Positions 4,749 through 13,700 of a stretch of 23,811 bases of DNA are shown here, one piece after another. The position numbers were made by a program, and so were the translations under genes. Below the pieces are notes generated by a model. That model worked only from the letters and a program-made list of their open reading frames with translations. It was not told the origin of the DNA and searched no databases. Source of the DNA: Candidatus Nomurabacteria bacterium RIFCSPLOWO2_01_FULL_36_10b. Lineage in GTDB: Bacteria > Patescibacteriota > Minisyncoccia > Phycocordibacterales > UBA1006. Where the stretch lies: the NCBI GenBank assembly GCA_001785725.1, contig MFUQ01000008.1, forward strand, positions 1-23,811, given 5' to 3'. Every line of letters starts with the position of its first letter. The stretch's first letter is position 1.

Positions 4749-6233
4749 TTACCGCGCGTATTCTATAATTCTGTTTTCTCTAATTACATTTACTTTTATT
4801 TCACCAGGATAACGTAATTCTGTTTCAATTGTATGAGCAATTTCACGAGCCAAGTCATGAGCGCCTATATCAGTTATTTCTTCTGGCATTACAAATATTC
4901 TAATTTCACGTCCAGCAGACAATGCGTATACTTTATCAACGCCAGAGAAACGTTTTGCAATTTCTTCTAACTCTTGTAATCTCTTCAGATAATTTTCAAG
5001 TGTGTCGCGTCGCGCTCCCGGTCGTGCGCCGGACAATGCATCAACAGTAGTTACGATTACTGATTCAATAGATGCGTGAGGGTAATCTCCATGGTGCGAT
5101 TTCATTGCATCAATGATACGTTCATCAGTTCCAAACTTTCTTAGAATTCTTATTCCTATTTCTAGATGAGTGCCTTGTATTTCGTGGTCAAGCGCTTTTC
5201 CAATATCATGAACAAGTGCGCCAGCTTTTGCAATCATTACATCTCCTCCAACTTCTTCTGCTAACATAGAAGCAAGTCGCGCCATTTCAACAGAATGTTG
5301 AAGGACATTTTGCCCATAACTTGTACGGAACCATAATCGTCCTAATATACCTATAACACGAGGGTCAAGATTATATATTCCTAATTCGTGAACGGCCCAT
5401 TCGCCTTTTTCTTTTATAATTTTTTGTATGTCTTTCTTTGCTGATTCTATGAACTCCTCTATTTTTGCTGGTTGTATGCGTCCATCAATAATAAGGTTTT
5501 CCAAGGCAACACGCGCTATTTGGCGTCTTATAGGATCAAAGCTAGAGATTACAACAGACCCAGGCGTATCATCAATTACGACCTCAACTCCAGCGGCGCG
5601 CTCAAATGACCTTATGTTGCGCCCTTCTTTTCCTATAATTTTCCCTTTCACTTCATCATTTGGTATTGTTACTGTTGTTGTTGTTACTTCTTGCGCTACT
5701 GATGATGCGAGACGTTGCATAATATCAACTAATATTTCTTTGGCTTTTTCTTCTAACTGTTCTTTATTAAATTGTTCCATCTTTCTTACACGTACAATTA
5801 GATCTTCTTCATAATTTTTTTCTATAATATGCAATAATTCTTCACGGGCGTCTTCTCTTGATAAATGAGCGATACGTTCTATTTCTGTTTGTAACCTTTC
5901 TTTTTCATTTGATAAGGAATTTTTTAATTCTTGAGATACAGAAAGTTGCTCTTGTAATTTTTCTCTCTCCTTATCAATATCAGTTTGTCTTTGGTCAAGT
6001 ATAGTTTCCTTTTTTATTAGGTGGTCTTCTTTTGCTTTTAATTCCACACGAGTTTCTTGAGCATATTCGTCTGCTTTTGCGATAATGTCTTGGGCTTGTT
6101 CCCGCGCATCAAGCTCAATTTTTTTGATATCTAAATCAAGCGATTTTTTCTTCGCCTGTATGTACATCATTCGCATAGCAAAACCGACTCCGACACCAAC
6201 AAGGAGGATAAGGATATTCAGAATACCATTCAT
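4749..6233 (-). CDS. rny: Ribonuclease Y
   Basis: RNase Y is a membrane-anchored endoribonuclease that starts mRNA decay in many bacteria lacking RNase E. I chose the ATG at 6233 (494 residues), because the membrane helix (MNGILNILILLVGVGVGFAM) then begins at residue 1; an in-frame ATG at 6281 would add 16 residues. After the helix comes a long charged coiled coil to about residue 180. A KH RNA-binding domain follows with KGKIIGKEGRNIRSFE (about 196-211), then an HD metal-dependent phosphohydrolase domain with H313 in QNVLQHS and the HD pair at H342-D343 in LVHDIGKALDHE. Length and domain order are typical. A weak TATAGT -10 at 6318-6323 could drive it. It is separated from clpP by a long palindromic terminator. 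Confidence 0.96.
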   Translation of the reverse strand: MNGILNILILLVGVGVGFAMRMMYIQAKKKSLDLDIKKIELDAREQAQDIIAKADEYAQETRVELKAKEDHLIKKETILDQRQTDIDKEREKLQEQLSVSQELKNSLSNEKERLQTEIERIAHLSREDAREELLHIIEKNYEEDLIVRVRKMEQFNKEQLEEKAKEILVDIMQRLASSVAQEVTTTTVTIPNDEVKGKIIGKEGRNIRSFERAAGVEVVIDDTPGSVVISSFDPIRRQIARVALENLIIDGRIQPAKIEEFIESAKKDIQKIIKEKGEWAVHELGIYNLDPRVIGILGRLWFRTSYGQNVLQHSVEMARLASMLAEEVGGDVMIAKAGALVHDIGKALDHEIQGTHLEIGIRILRKFGTDERIIDAMKSHHGDYPHASIESVIVTTVDALSGARPGARRDTLENYLKRLQELEEIAKRFSGVDKVYALSAGREIRIFVMPEEITDIGAHDLAREIAHTIETELRYPGEIKVNVIRENRIIEYAR

Positions 6234-6361
6234 ATTTTTATTCCCGAAACTAAGTAAATAATGGTGGATAGGGCCAGTCAATCGTTCAATTTAGAATTAG
6301 GAAACTATCCTTTTTGCACTATACCAGAGCATTGTAGTATGCGCTAGATGGGGAAAAGTGC

Positions 6362-6400
6362 AAATACTAAATACCGCGTTAAACGCGGTATTTAGTATTT
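6362..6400 (-). terminator. Palindromic terminator between clpP and rny
   Basis: AAATACTAAATACCGCGTT (6362-6380) pairs perfectly with 6382-6400 around a single central base. It begins 3 bases after the clpP stop. The outer arms are AT-rich and the core is GC-rich. The symmetry would allow it to act on both strands. Confidence 0.65.
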
Positions 6401-6403
6401 ATC

Positions 6404-6988
6404 CTATTTTTTCTTTGGTTTTACTATTTCATCTACAATTCCATAAGCTACTGCTTCTTCTGCTGTCATCCAAAAATCACGGTCAATGTCTTGCTCTATT
6501 TTCTTAGTATTTTGTCCTGTATTTTTTGCCATTATATCAATAAGACGCTTCTTTAAGCGTAACATGTGTTTAATGCGAATTTCCATATCAGACGCTTGCC
6601 CCTCGGCTCCGCCAAGTGGTTGGTGAATCATAACCTCTGCATTAGGGAGAATGTAACGCTTACCTTTTGCTCCTGCAGAAAGTGTCCATGCACCACCAGA
6701 TGCTGCCGAGCCAACACATATTGTTGCGACATCTGGCTTTATATGATTCATGGTATCAATCATTGCTAGTGTGGCTGATGCAGAACCGCCAGGAGAATTG
6801 ATATATAAATATATATCTTTCTTTGGGTCTTCTTGTTCTAGGTGTAAAAGTTGCGCTATGACTATATTTGCGACATGGTCATCAATTTCACTTCCAAGAA
6901 AAACTATACGATCTTTCAAAAGACGTGAATATATATCATAAGCGCGTTCACCTAAATCTGATTTTTCTATAACTGTTGGTATAAGCAT
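6404..6988 (-). CDS. clpP: ATP-dependent Clp protease proteolytic subunit ClpP
   Basis: ClpP is the serine peptidase barrel that degrades proteins unfolded by ClpX or ClpA/C. The 194-residue protein has the full fold. The catalytic triad is Ser97 in GSAASGGA, His122 in MIHQPLGG, and Asp171 in DIDRDFWM, the same numbers as in mature E. coli ClpP. YINSPGGS (62-69) forms the oxyanion/substrate strand. The active-site motif reads AASGGA instead of the common AASMGA, a mild substitution. It starts almost at the mature N-terminus, so no long propeptide is present. The gene follows tig in the same direction, the order seen in many bacteria, but three hairpins lie between them and suggest separate or attenuated transcription. 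No clpX is in the window. Confidence 0.97.
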   Translation of the reverse strand: MLIPTVIEKSDLGERAYDIYSRLLKDRIVFLGSEIDDHVANIVIAQLLHLEQEDPKKDIYLYINSPGGSASATLAMIDTMNHIKPDVATICVGSAASGGAWTLSAGAKGKRYILPNAEVMIHQPLGGAEGQASDMEIRIKHMLRLKKRLIDIMAKNTGQNTKKIEQDIDRDFWMTAEEAVAYGIVDEIVKPKKK

Positions 6989-7003
6989 ATATAACTGATT
7001 AAT

Positions 7004-7093
7004 TTATGGCTTCGCCATAATATAATAATAATTTACCATCATTTCTCCCCCTTTCTGGGGGAGATGTCATGCCCCGTCAGACGGGGCATGACA
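7004..7093 (-). terminator. Three consecutive hairpins between tig and clpP
   Basis: In minus-strand order, TGTCATGCCCCGT (7065-7077) pairs with 7081-7093 as a perfect 13-bp stem with a 3-base loop. CTCCCCC/GGGGGAG (7045-7063) follows, and then TTATGGC/GCCATAA (7004-7020). The first is the likely tig terminator. The last ends 15 bases before the clpP ATG and may act as leader structure. Confidence 0.6.
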
Positions 7094-7101
7094 GAGGTGG
7101 A

Positions 7102-8202
7102 TTACTGTTGTTCCAGAAATTCAAATACAGCTTGATTCTGGAGTATGGATTTAATATACACCGCGGCGCGGTTCTCGTCAAAATCTTTATGCTCTGAATA
7201 CAACTTTTTTATATTCTCCATTTCATCTTTAAATTTTATCTCATTTATCTTTAATTTTTCCTCAGAAGATATAGCGGTTATTATTAATTGCAAATTAGCA
7301 TGTTTTTTAGCATCAGGAGTAAATTCTGTACGGAGTTCTTCTCGTGTTTTCTTAATTTGCTTCACGTAGTCATCAAATGTATTGCCACTTATAGTAATAT
7401 CATGCTCCATTTGTGCCATCATACGATCCAATTCATAATCAATTAAAATCTTAGGAGTTTCTATTGCGGTTTCTTTAATAATAGATTCAATGATCTCAAT
7501 ACGTTTTTTTTCTTTCATACGTTGTATTTTTTCTTGTCGCATATTTTCTTTCAATTTCTCTGTAAAATCAGAAAGATTTTCAAACTTACCATATTCTTTT
7601 ACATCTTCATCAGTAAGTTCTGGCACATCCTCATCTTTTATATCAGAAATTTCTGGAATTGTAATATCGGAATCTTTTTCATTCTTTAGTGATGAAGATT
7701 TATTAACGAGAGATTGTTGGAAACGCATTTTACGTAATTGTATAATTGCGCTTTTTATTTCTTCATCAGTTATAATTATGTTATCCGTATATTCCTTTTT
7801 GGTGGCGACATCATGAGCAATCTTCTTATAATTAGGCAATTTTATTCCAGGCATTATCGCTGTTGTGATTGTAAATTCTAATTGTGACCCAGAACCGATC
7901 TTAGTGATTTTAATTTCAGGGCGTCCAATTGGATCAAGTTTGTGTTCGGTTATTATAGAAGGATAAATATCCATTATTGCATGTTCTGCCATATGCTCTA
8001 GTACCCCCATTTCTCCGACATTTTGTATTATAAGATTTTCTGGCGCTTTTCCTTTACGAAAACCATCAAATTCCATTTTGGATCCAATATGTTCAATTGC
8101 TTCAGCTCGTCGTGGTGAAAAATCTTCCCACGTTATACTTCCTATAATCTCAATTTCACTATTGCCCAAGTTTTTTACTGATGCTTTATATTTTTGTGAC
8201 AT
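7102..8202 (-). CDS. tig: Trigger factor without a PPIase domain
   Basis: Trigger factor is the ribosome-bound chaperone that shields nascent chains. The N-terminal ribosome-binding domain is clear, with the signature GFRKGKAPENLI at residues 47-58. The C-terminal chaperone arms are recognised by PELTDEDVKEYGKFENLSDF and helical stretches up to residue 366. Between them, where most bacteria have an FKBP-type prolyl isomerase of about 90 residues, there is only a short charged Ser/Lys/Asp/Glu linker (about residues 165-195). This explains the length of 366 against the usual 430 or so. Chaperone function is expected to remain, because the PPIase activity is dispensable in E. coli. TATATT lies 6 bases upstream of the ATG with no Shine-Dalgarno. 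It precedes clpP. Confidence 0.9.
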   Translation of the reverse strand: MSQKYKASVKNLGNSEIEIIGSITWEDFSPRRAEAIEHIGSKMEFDGFRKGKAPENLIIQNVGEMGVLEHMAEHAIMDIYPSIITEHKLDPIGRPEIKITKIGSGSQLEFTITTAIMPGIKLPNYKKIAHDVATKKEYTDNIIITDEEIKSAIIQLRKMRFQQSLVNKSSSLKNEKDSDITIPEISDIKDEDVPELTDEDVKEYGKFENLSDFTEKLKENMRQEKIQRMKEKKRIEIIESIIKETAIETPKILIDYELDRMMAQMEHDITISGNTFDDYVKQIKKTREELRTEFTPDAKKHANLQLIITAISSEEKLKINEIKFKDEMENIKKLYSEHKDFDENRAAVYIKSILQNQAVFEFLEQQ

Positions 8203-8208
8203 ATAGCA

Positions 8209-8214
8209 AATATA
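8209..8214 (-). promoter_or_regulatory. -10-like TATATT, 6 nt before the tig start
   Basis: TATATT on the minus strand ends 6 bases before the ATG at 8202. This is the same start architecture as several other genes here and fits a leaderless transcript. Confidence 0.35.
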
Positions 8215-8288
8215 CTAATAGATAGATATACATAAAGCAACCATGCGTGTACCGCTTCGCGGGGCTACAATATTTTACATTCTTCAAA

Positions 8289-8318
8289 AAATAATTCTAG
8301 CTTAAGCTGAAATTATTT
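8289..8318 (-). terminator. Terminator of the LysM/M23 gene
   Basis: AAATAATT...AGCT (8289-8302) pairs with AGCT...AATTATTT (8305-8318), with a two-base internal mismatch. On the minus strand it is followed by more Ts. It lies 6 bases after the stop codon at 8325. Confidence 0.65.
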
Positions 8319-8324
8319 AAGATA

Positions 8325-9290
8325 TTATGGAAGATATTTTGCCGGATTTACAGCTCGACCATTTTGGCGAATTTCAAAGTGTAAATGAGGGCCGGTTGAT
8401 CGTCCAGTATTACCACTATAACCAATTAAATCTCCCTTATTCACATGAGAACCAGTTGAAACAGCAATACTTGATAAGTGAGCGTAACGTGTCTCAACCC
8501 CCTGCCCATGCTTTATAACAATTAGATTACCATATCCGCCATTGTATCCATATCGCGCTTGGATTATTCCACTTTCTGATGCATATATTGGTGTGCCAAT
8601 ATGAGCGCTGAAATCTAGGCCCTCATGCATTTCTCCACGTCTTATACCGAATTGACTTGTGGTGGTGCCATTAGCAGGACGTACAAATGACCCACTAAAA
8701 TTTATGGTTGCCCCACCAGATGATTTACGGCCATGTTTCTTTGAAATTATAACTGGGAGCGTTTTGCCTCCAGGTATAAATATTTTTTGGCCAATAACAA
8801 TAGAACTAGCGTCTAGAATATAATTGAAATCCATTATATCTTGGCTTTCTACAGAGAACTTCTTTGCAATAGATCTTAAAGAGTCGCCCTTTTGAACAGT
8901 ATATAGGATGCCATCGCCAGGAGGGATTATAAGTTTTTGCCCAACCGATATACTTTTTGAGCCCAAATTATTAGCATTACGAATAGTATCAACTTTTAAA
9001 TCAAAAAGAGACGCTATGCTTCCAATAGTATCTCCTTCACGTACGATATAAATAGTTTGGTCATCAATTGTTACTTTGTTAATATCATCTGCTATATCAG
9101 CTAATGTCCCCTGAGGACCGGTTATAGCAATAAGTGTATCATCACTGTCAGTATTAATAATAATGTCATTTCCAAAATCAGAAAATGGTTGTTCTGGCTC
9201 CGTTAAAATAGTCATTGGAGCGTCAAAACTATCTACTGTTGTTTGTTCAAGCGCCGAACCAGACACAATATTATTCCACATAGCTGACAT
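8325..9290 (-). CDS. LysM-LysM-M23 peptidoglycan endopeptidase; true N-terminus probably further upstream
   Basis: The 321 residues from the only in-frame ATG contain two LysM peptidoglycan-binding repeats (about 80-123, with YIVREGDTIGSIA; and 129-172, with YTVQKGDSLRSIA). An M23 zinc peptidase domain follows. Its metal ligands are H222 and D226 (HEGLD) and H304 (HLHF), with catalytic H271 (YAHL) and H302. It should cleave peptidoglycan cross-links outside the membrane. The ATG-initiated form has no export signal. The same frame stays open upstream to a TAA at 9489-9491 and encodes a good membrane helix (IQRILIGSCIIALSSVLAFP) directly before the ATG, but it contains no ATG, GTG or TTG. The real protein is therefore likely membrane-anchored and starts at a non-AUG codon or through a frameshift. 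Confidence 0.92.
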   Translation of the reverse strand: MSAMWNNIVSGSALEQTTVDSFDAPMTILTEPEQPFSDFGNDIIINTDSDDTLIAITGPQGTLADIADDINKVTIDDQTIYIVREGDTIGSIASLFDLKVDTIRNANNLGSKSISVGQKLIIPPGDGILYTVQKGDSLRSIAKKFSVESQDIMDFNYILDASSIVIGQKIFIPGGKTLPVIISKKHGRKSSGGATINFSGSFVRPANGTTTSQFGIRRGEMHEGLDFSAHIGTPIYASESGIIQARYGYNGGYGNLIVIKHGQGVETRYAHLSSIAVSTGSHVNKGDLIGYSGNTGRSTGPHLHFEIRQNGRAVNPAKYLP

Positions 9291-9488
9291 TAAGATATAA
9301 GGAAAAGCTAATACGCTACTAAGCGCTATTATGCATGATCCAATAAGGATACGTTGTATTTTTAGTTGTTTTTGATTCGTGGCCGGAGAATAAATCCCAG
9401 AAGGCTCCGCTGAATCATTATAGTTGGGAGTAATAAGCCAAACATAGATATTCGCAAATACATATATAATGTATCTACAAATACTTTT
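9291..9488 (-). other. Upstream in-frame extension of the M23 gene encoding its membrane anchor
   Basis: The frame continues for 66 codons upstream of the ATG at 9290. It reads as protein, for example YNDSAEPSGIYSPATNQ followed by the hydrophobic helix. In a second frame an ATG at 9463 opens a 33-residue peptide (MYLRISMFGLLLPTIMIQRS...) that ends at 9362. A one-base change between these frames would join an ATG start to the anchor. Whether this is an assembly error, a pseudogene-type frameshift or a non-AUG start cannot be told from sequence alone. Confidence 0.6.
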
Positions 9489-9558
9489 TTACGGAAGTTC
9501 AGATGCCATCAATATCACACAATCAATCATTAGCTGTCTTTTACAGGTTACCATTACA

Positions 9559-9614
9559 TATAATAAGGTCAAGGCGCTCTGTGTATATTATATGGAAAAG
9601 AAATTTGATATACT
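9559..9614 (+). promoter_or_regulatory. Two -10 elements upstream of the plus-strand gene block
   Basis: A perfect TATAAT lies at 9559-9564 and TATACT at 9609-9614. The second ends 6 bases before the ATG at 9621, giving a leaderless start. Neither has a strong -35. This is where transcription turns from the minus-strand block to the plus-strand block. Confidence 0.45.
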
Positions 9615-9620
9615 ATTTAT

Positions 9621-10793
9621 ATGTCATCTCATTCTCAAGACGTAATACAGCGTATATGTTCTGAAAATACAAGTATTTTTGTACCAGGCAGTATTGAAGA
9701 ACATGCACTTAAATTAGCTAGTTCTTTGGTTGGACAGAACAATATTGCAACAGCTCGTGATATAATAGTCAACCTTTCAATACCAGAAGAAATAAAAGAT
9801 GAGATTATATCTAATATACAGAACGAAAGTAATATCTCTGTTTCGTTGCCACCGCCCCCTCCCCCGCCTTCACTACAAAATAGCAAAGCATTGCCAGTTG
9901 TTCCTAACGCTGGGTCTATGTTTGTAAAACGTTCCGAAGAAAATAAAAAATTACTTGCGGATGTTATTGCAAAAAAAGAAGTTAATAAAAAACCAAAAGT
10001 TGAGTTTGAAGTACCAGCAATTATAAAAACATATGATGTACCGCCAGATGAAGATATAAAAAAAGAAAAAATGGAAAAGATTACTCTTGAGAAAGAAATG
10101 GAACATGCGACTAATATGTTTCAACGACTTGAGATATATATGAACAAAGCATACTCATCCAATGATAGTAGTTTAATTGCGTCTGCCGAGAGACAATTTG
10201 ATTCTCTTCAGAAAAGATATCCTGCATATGTTGAAAATCGCGCAGACCACATTGCAACATTACGTGCAATCTCTTCAAAATACAAAAATCAACCAGAAGT
10301 TTCACAAACAAGTATTATTTCTGATGAAGAGATAAAGAATGAAGCACAAAAAGTACAAGAGATACAAGAAACAGAAGAAACAGAAGAGGTGCAAGAAAAA
10401 GAAAATACAGTGCGTGCAAATATTTTTCGCCCGGCTGAATCATATGAAGCCATGTCAGCATTTGATATCAAAACACCGAATAATGTTCAATCAAAAAAAA
10501 TAGTTACCAATGTGTATGATAATAATATCTCAAAATATAATACACTTAAAAAAATAGCTGTGAATGATATTGAAATTCACCCAGGTATGACAATTACAAG
10601 CGAACATGACACGTATTCTCTTATAGAAATTAGAGAAGGTCTGCAACATGATGTCTCATTCTTTTTTGAAGGTAAAAAAACAGGGAATCGCTTTTCAGTT
10701 ACGCTTAATGAGTTAAAAGATGCTCTTAAGCGTCAAGATCTAGACCCGGATTCTTTCTTTAATTCTCATATTATTAAATATAGTGTATACTGA
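9621..10793 (+). CDS. Unrecognised 390-residue acidic protein with polyproline stretch
   Basis: I do not recognise this protein. It has no signal peptide or membrane segment. Residues about 1-70 look helical. Residues about 75-84 contain an uninterrupted run of about eight prolines (SLPPPPPPPS), which would be expected to need EF-P for translation. Residues about 110-290 are charged, Glu/Lys-rich and probably coiled coil with disordered links (EIQETEETEEVQEKEN). A compact C-terminal domain of about 70 residues begins at IEIHPGMTITSEHDTYSLIEI and runs through FFFEGKKTGNRFSVTLNELKDALK. The next gene starts 5 bases after the stop and also opens with a proline run, which suggests a functional pair in one operon. 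The start is supported by the TATACT at 9609. Confidence 0.85.
   Translation: MSSHSQDVIQRICSENTSIFVPGSIEEHALKLASSLVGQNNIATARDIIVNLSIPEEIKDEIISNIQNESNISVSLPPPPPPPSLQNSKALPVVPNAGSMFVKRSEENKKLLADVIAKKEVNKKPKVEFEVPAIIKTYDVPPDEDIKKEKMEKITLEKEMEHATNMFQRLEIYMNKAYSSNDSSLIASAERQFDSLQKRYPAYVENRADHIATLRAISSKYKNQPEVSQTSIISDEEIKNEAQKVQEIQETEETEEVQEKENTVRANIFRPAESYEAMSAFDIKTPNNVQSKKIVTNVYDNNISKYNTLKKIAVNDIEIHPGMTITSEHDTYSLIEIREGLQHDVSFFFEGKKTGNRFSVTLNELKDALKRQDLDPDSFFNSHIIKYSVY
10786..10791 (+). promoter_or_regulatory. -10 element (TATACT) 7 nt before the giant gene
   Basis: TATACT at 10786-10791 overlaps the end of the upstream gene and ends 7 bases before the ATG at 10799. The giant protein may thus have its own leaderless transcript within the operon. 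Confidence 0.4.
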
Positions 10794-10798
10794 AATAT

Positions 10799-13700
10799 AT
10801 GTCACCAGATAATAAAAAGAGTGATGTCGGCATTCCACCACCGCCATTACCGCCAGATTTACCTATTATTGTGGAAGAGGAATTAAGCAAAGAGCCAGTA
10901 ACTCTTGTATCATCTGCTGAAAACGTGGCACCAATAATGCCAGAAAATGTCATACCAAAAGAAGAAAAAGAAAAGAAAAAAGAAAAATTCTGGACGTCTA
11001 AAAAAATTAATGAACTCAAAAGTACTTTACAGATTATTACAAGAGGACGCGCCGATAAAATAAAAATAACAGACAAGAATACTAAAGAACTATTAAATGA
11101 ATTTTCTAGATCTCTTTTTGGAAAGAGATTTGATGATGTGCAAGATATTGTTGCTGGAATTCAAGAAGAATATTTAATAAATAAAAAGAATTATGGAACT
11201 GTATTAGCAAATCTTTATTTAGAAGAAGATATACAACCAGCACAAGAAATAATTCCAGAAACTAAAATTCAAAAAGAAAAAGAAGCTCCAGAGAATGAAA
11301 TACAAAAAGAAATAAAAGATGTTCAAAAAACAGACGAGGCAACGCAGGGCAAAAAGATAATTATTCCTCAATTTGACCCAACACAAGATTATTGGTACCC
11401 ACGTCAAATAGTTAATTTGGATAAATTAATCACAAAAATTAAATCAGGAGAAATTACTTCAGATAGTGAACTTGGTATCGGAGATAAAATTTTAGTTACA
11501 AAATTTATCCGCTCAATATATGAAGAACCCGCGAAAGATTATCACGATGCTGTAAAAATTATTAGTGATGGGCTAAAAGACCAAGATGAGACCGCGTATT
11601 TTAAAGAATTTTTTCAAAGTCCGAATGAATATATTGAAGAAGAAGGGCAAAATATAAAAACTACAAATATTAATAAGCCAGCTCATAAAAAGATAGCACC
11701 TGCTTCGCAGATAAATCCTGTTTTGCAGACGACAACGCCTGCTATGCAGACAGTACTCACTCCTAAGACGGGATTCGTTGCTCCAATAACACAAGAATCA
11801 GAAAAAGCTCAAAAATTATCTCAACAAGAAATCCAGTCCATCCCATTTGAATTGAGAGGTGCTATAGATCAATCACTAAGAACTCTAAAAGCAGTTGGGA
11901 ATGGTTATATTAGCATACATAATCCAGACCAACTTCCTCTTATAACAAAATACATAAACATGGTTGGAAATGAAAAATATGGATATGGCCCAGATGCATT
12001 AAAGATTAAACTTGAACAAGGAAGTGGGCAAAAACAAGAATGGATTGCATCAATAACTCTTTCAAATGGGGAAGAAAATAATACAGATAAAGTATTATAT
12101 CCAACAAAAGAAGAAAATGAAGTGCAGACGAAATTAGAACAAGAGCAAAAACAAGAGCAAAAACAAGGGCAACAAAAGGAAGTTTTCACTGACCAATATG
12201 TAAGTGATATTGTAACAAATTCAATAATACCACATTTGGATGTTGAGGAATCACCGTTTGCTATATTATTAAATGGTGCAGACGAATGGAATGCCAGACA
12301 TCTTGCTTCTCTGATACAAGATAAACTTGATAAAGAAAAAGTAAGTGTATCAATGGAATATATTAATGGAGAGCCACATTTGAAAGTAGAGAAAATCACT
12401 CAAAATCAGAATAAAAGCGAAAATGAAAATAAAAAGGAAGAACCAATAGTCCCAGGAATGACTCCAGAAACATATGCTCGTGCTGAAGCAAAGATAGTAG
12501 AAGCAGAAAAGATGTACTCTGACATTGAAACAACATTTGAACAAAATCGTATCGCATATGAAAAAGTTTTGGCTAATACTATCCGTAATCAAAATATGGC
12601 TTCAATTCTCTTTGATAAGTTTCGAAGTTCTGGCGTCATGAAATTATTTGGTGGGAAGCATTGGGAAGATATTATTGCAGAGAAACCAGAAGTCGCGGAA
12701 GCGCGTAAAAAATATGAAGAAAGTTTGGCTCAAGCCCGTGAACAAATTATTGCCCGCGCCCGCGCTCGTTTCATGGAATATTCTGAAAAAGAATATAGTG
12801 ACCCAGAAAAGTATGGCACAGAGTTTTATGAAAAAAGTTTCAAAGATTCTCCAGACCAACATGCAATGGTAAATTTGCGTGTAGAAAGATACTTGCAACG
12901 TTTTAGTGGCAAGTTTGAATTACTAGAAACAGTTCGTACACACAATAAGGCAATTCAAGAATCCCGCGCCTTAGAATTACAAGAACGCAATAAAGAATCA
13001 GTTATTAATATATTAACAAAAGCGAAAGAATGGGTAACTGCTCGCCCAAAGATAGTAAAATATATTATTATTGGAACTTTATGCATGGCTCCTGTAACAG
13101 CCGTGGCGGCTTCTGGTGGTATCGCCGCCGGCGGTATAGCACTTGGCGCGAAAGCATTAGGTATAACATCTGGAATTGGTGCGCGATGGGGAATACGTAA
13201 ATTACTTGAACATTTTGGTGTTAGTAGTGCAGAAAAGGCCCAAGAACGTATAGATAATAAAGTAACAGATACAATTCGTGGTAATGCGAAAGCTGAAAGT
13301 GTTTTTGCAAAAATTCGTGAAGAAGAGGCTCGCCAACAAAAGTTAAAAACAGCAAAAAATATTGCCGCTACAACTGCCGGTATTATTGCTGGTGTTGGAT
13401 CTGGAATCGGCGCACATGCAACCGCAAGCGCATTGCATGACACATTTGTAGCGTCACTTCCACCACATGATGGAATTATGTCAGAGACGCCTGTATCATT
13501 TGCAAATGCTCCAACACAACCATGGTCTGGTGAATATACGACAATGCCGGATAAACATATACCAAGTTATGCAGTAGAACATACTGACATGACTTCTACT
13601 CAAAATCCACCAAGTGTATTTGATATTCCAACGCATGGCCCAGCAACTGGTGCAGAATCTGGTTCATCCATATCTGCCGCTAATACAACGATAAACCCAG

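Noticed and set aside
12955..13443. Minus-strand 162-residue frame opposite the giant gene
   Set aside because: Its Ala/Ile/Pro-rich composition is the complement of the Gly/Ala membrane segments of the real gene.
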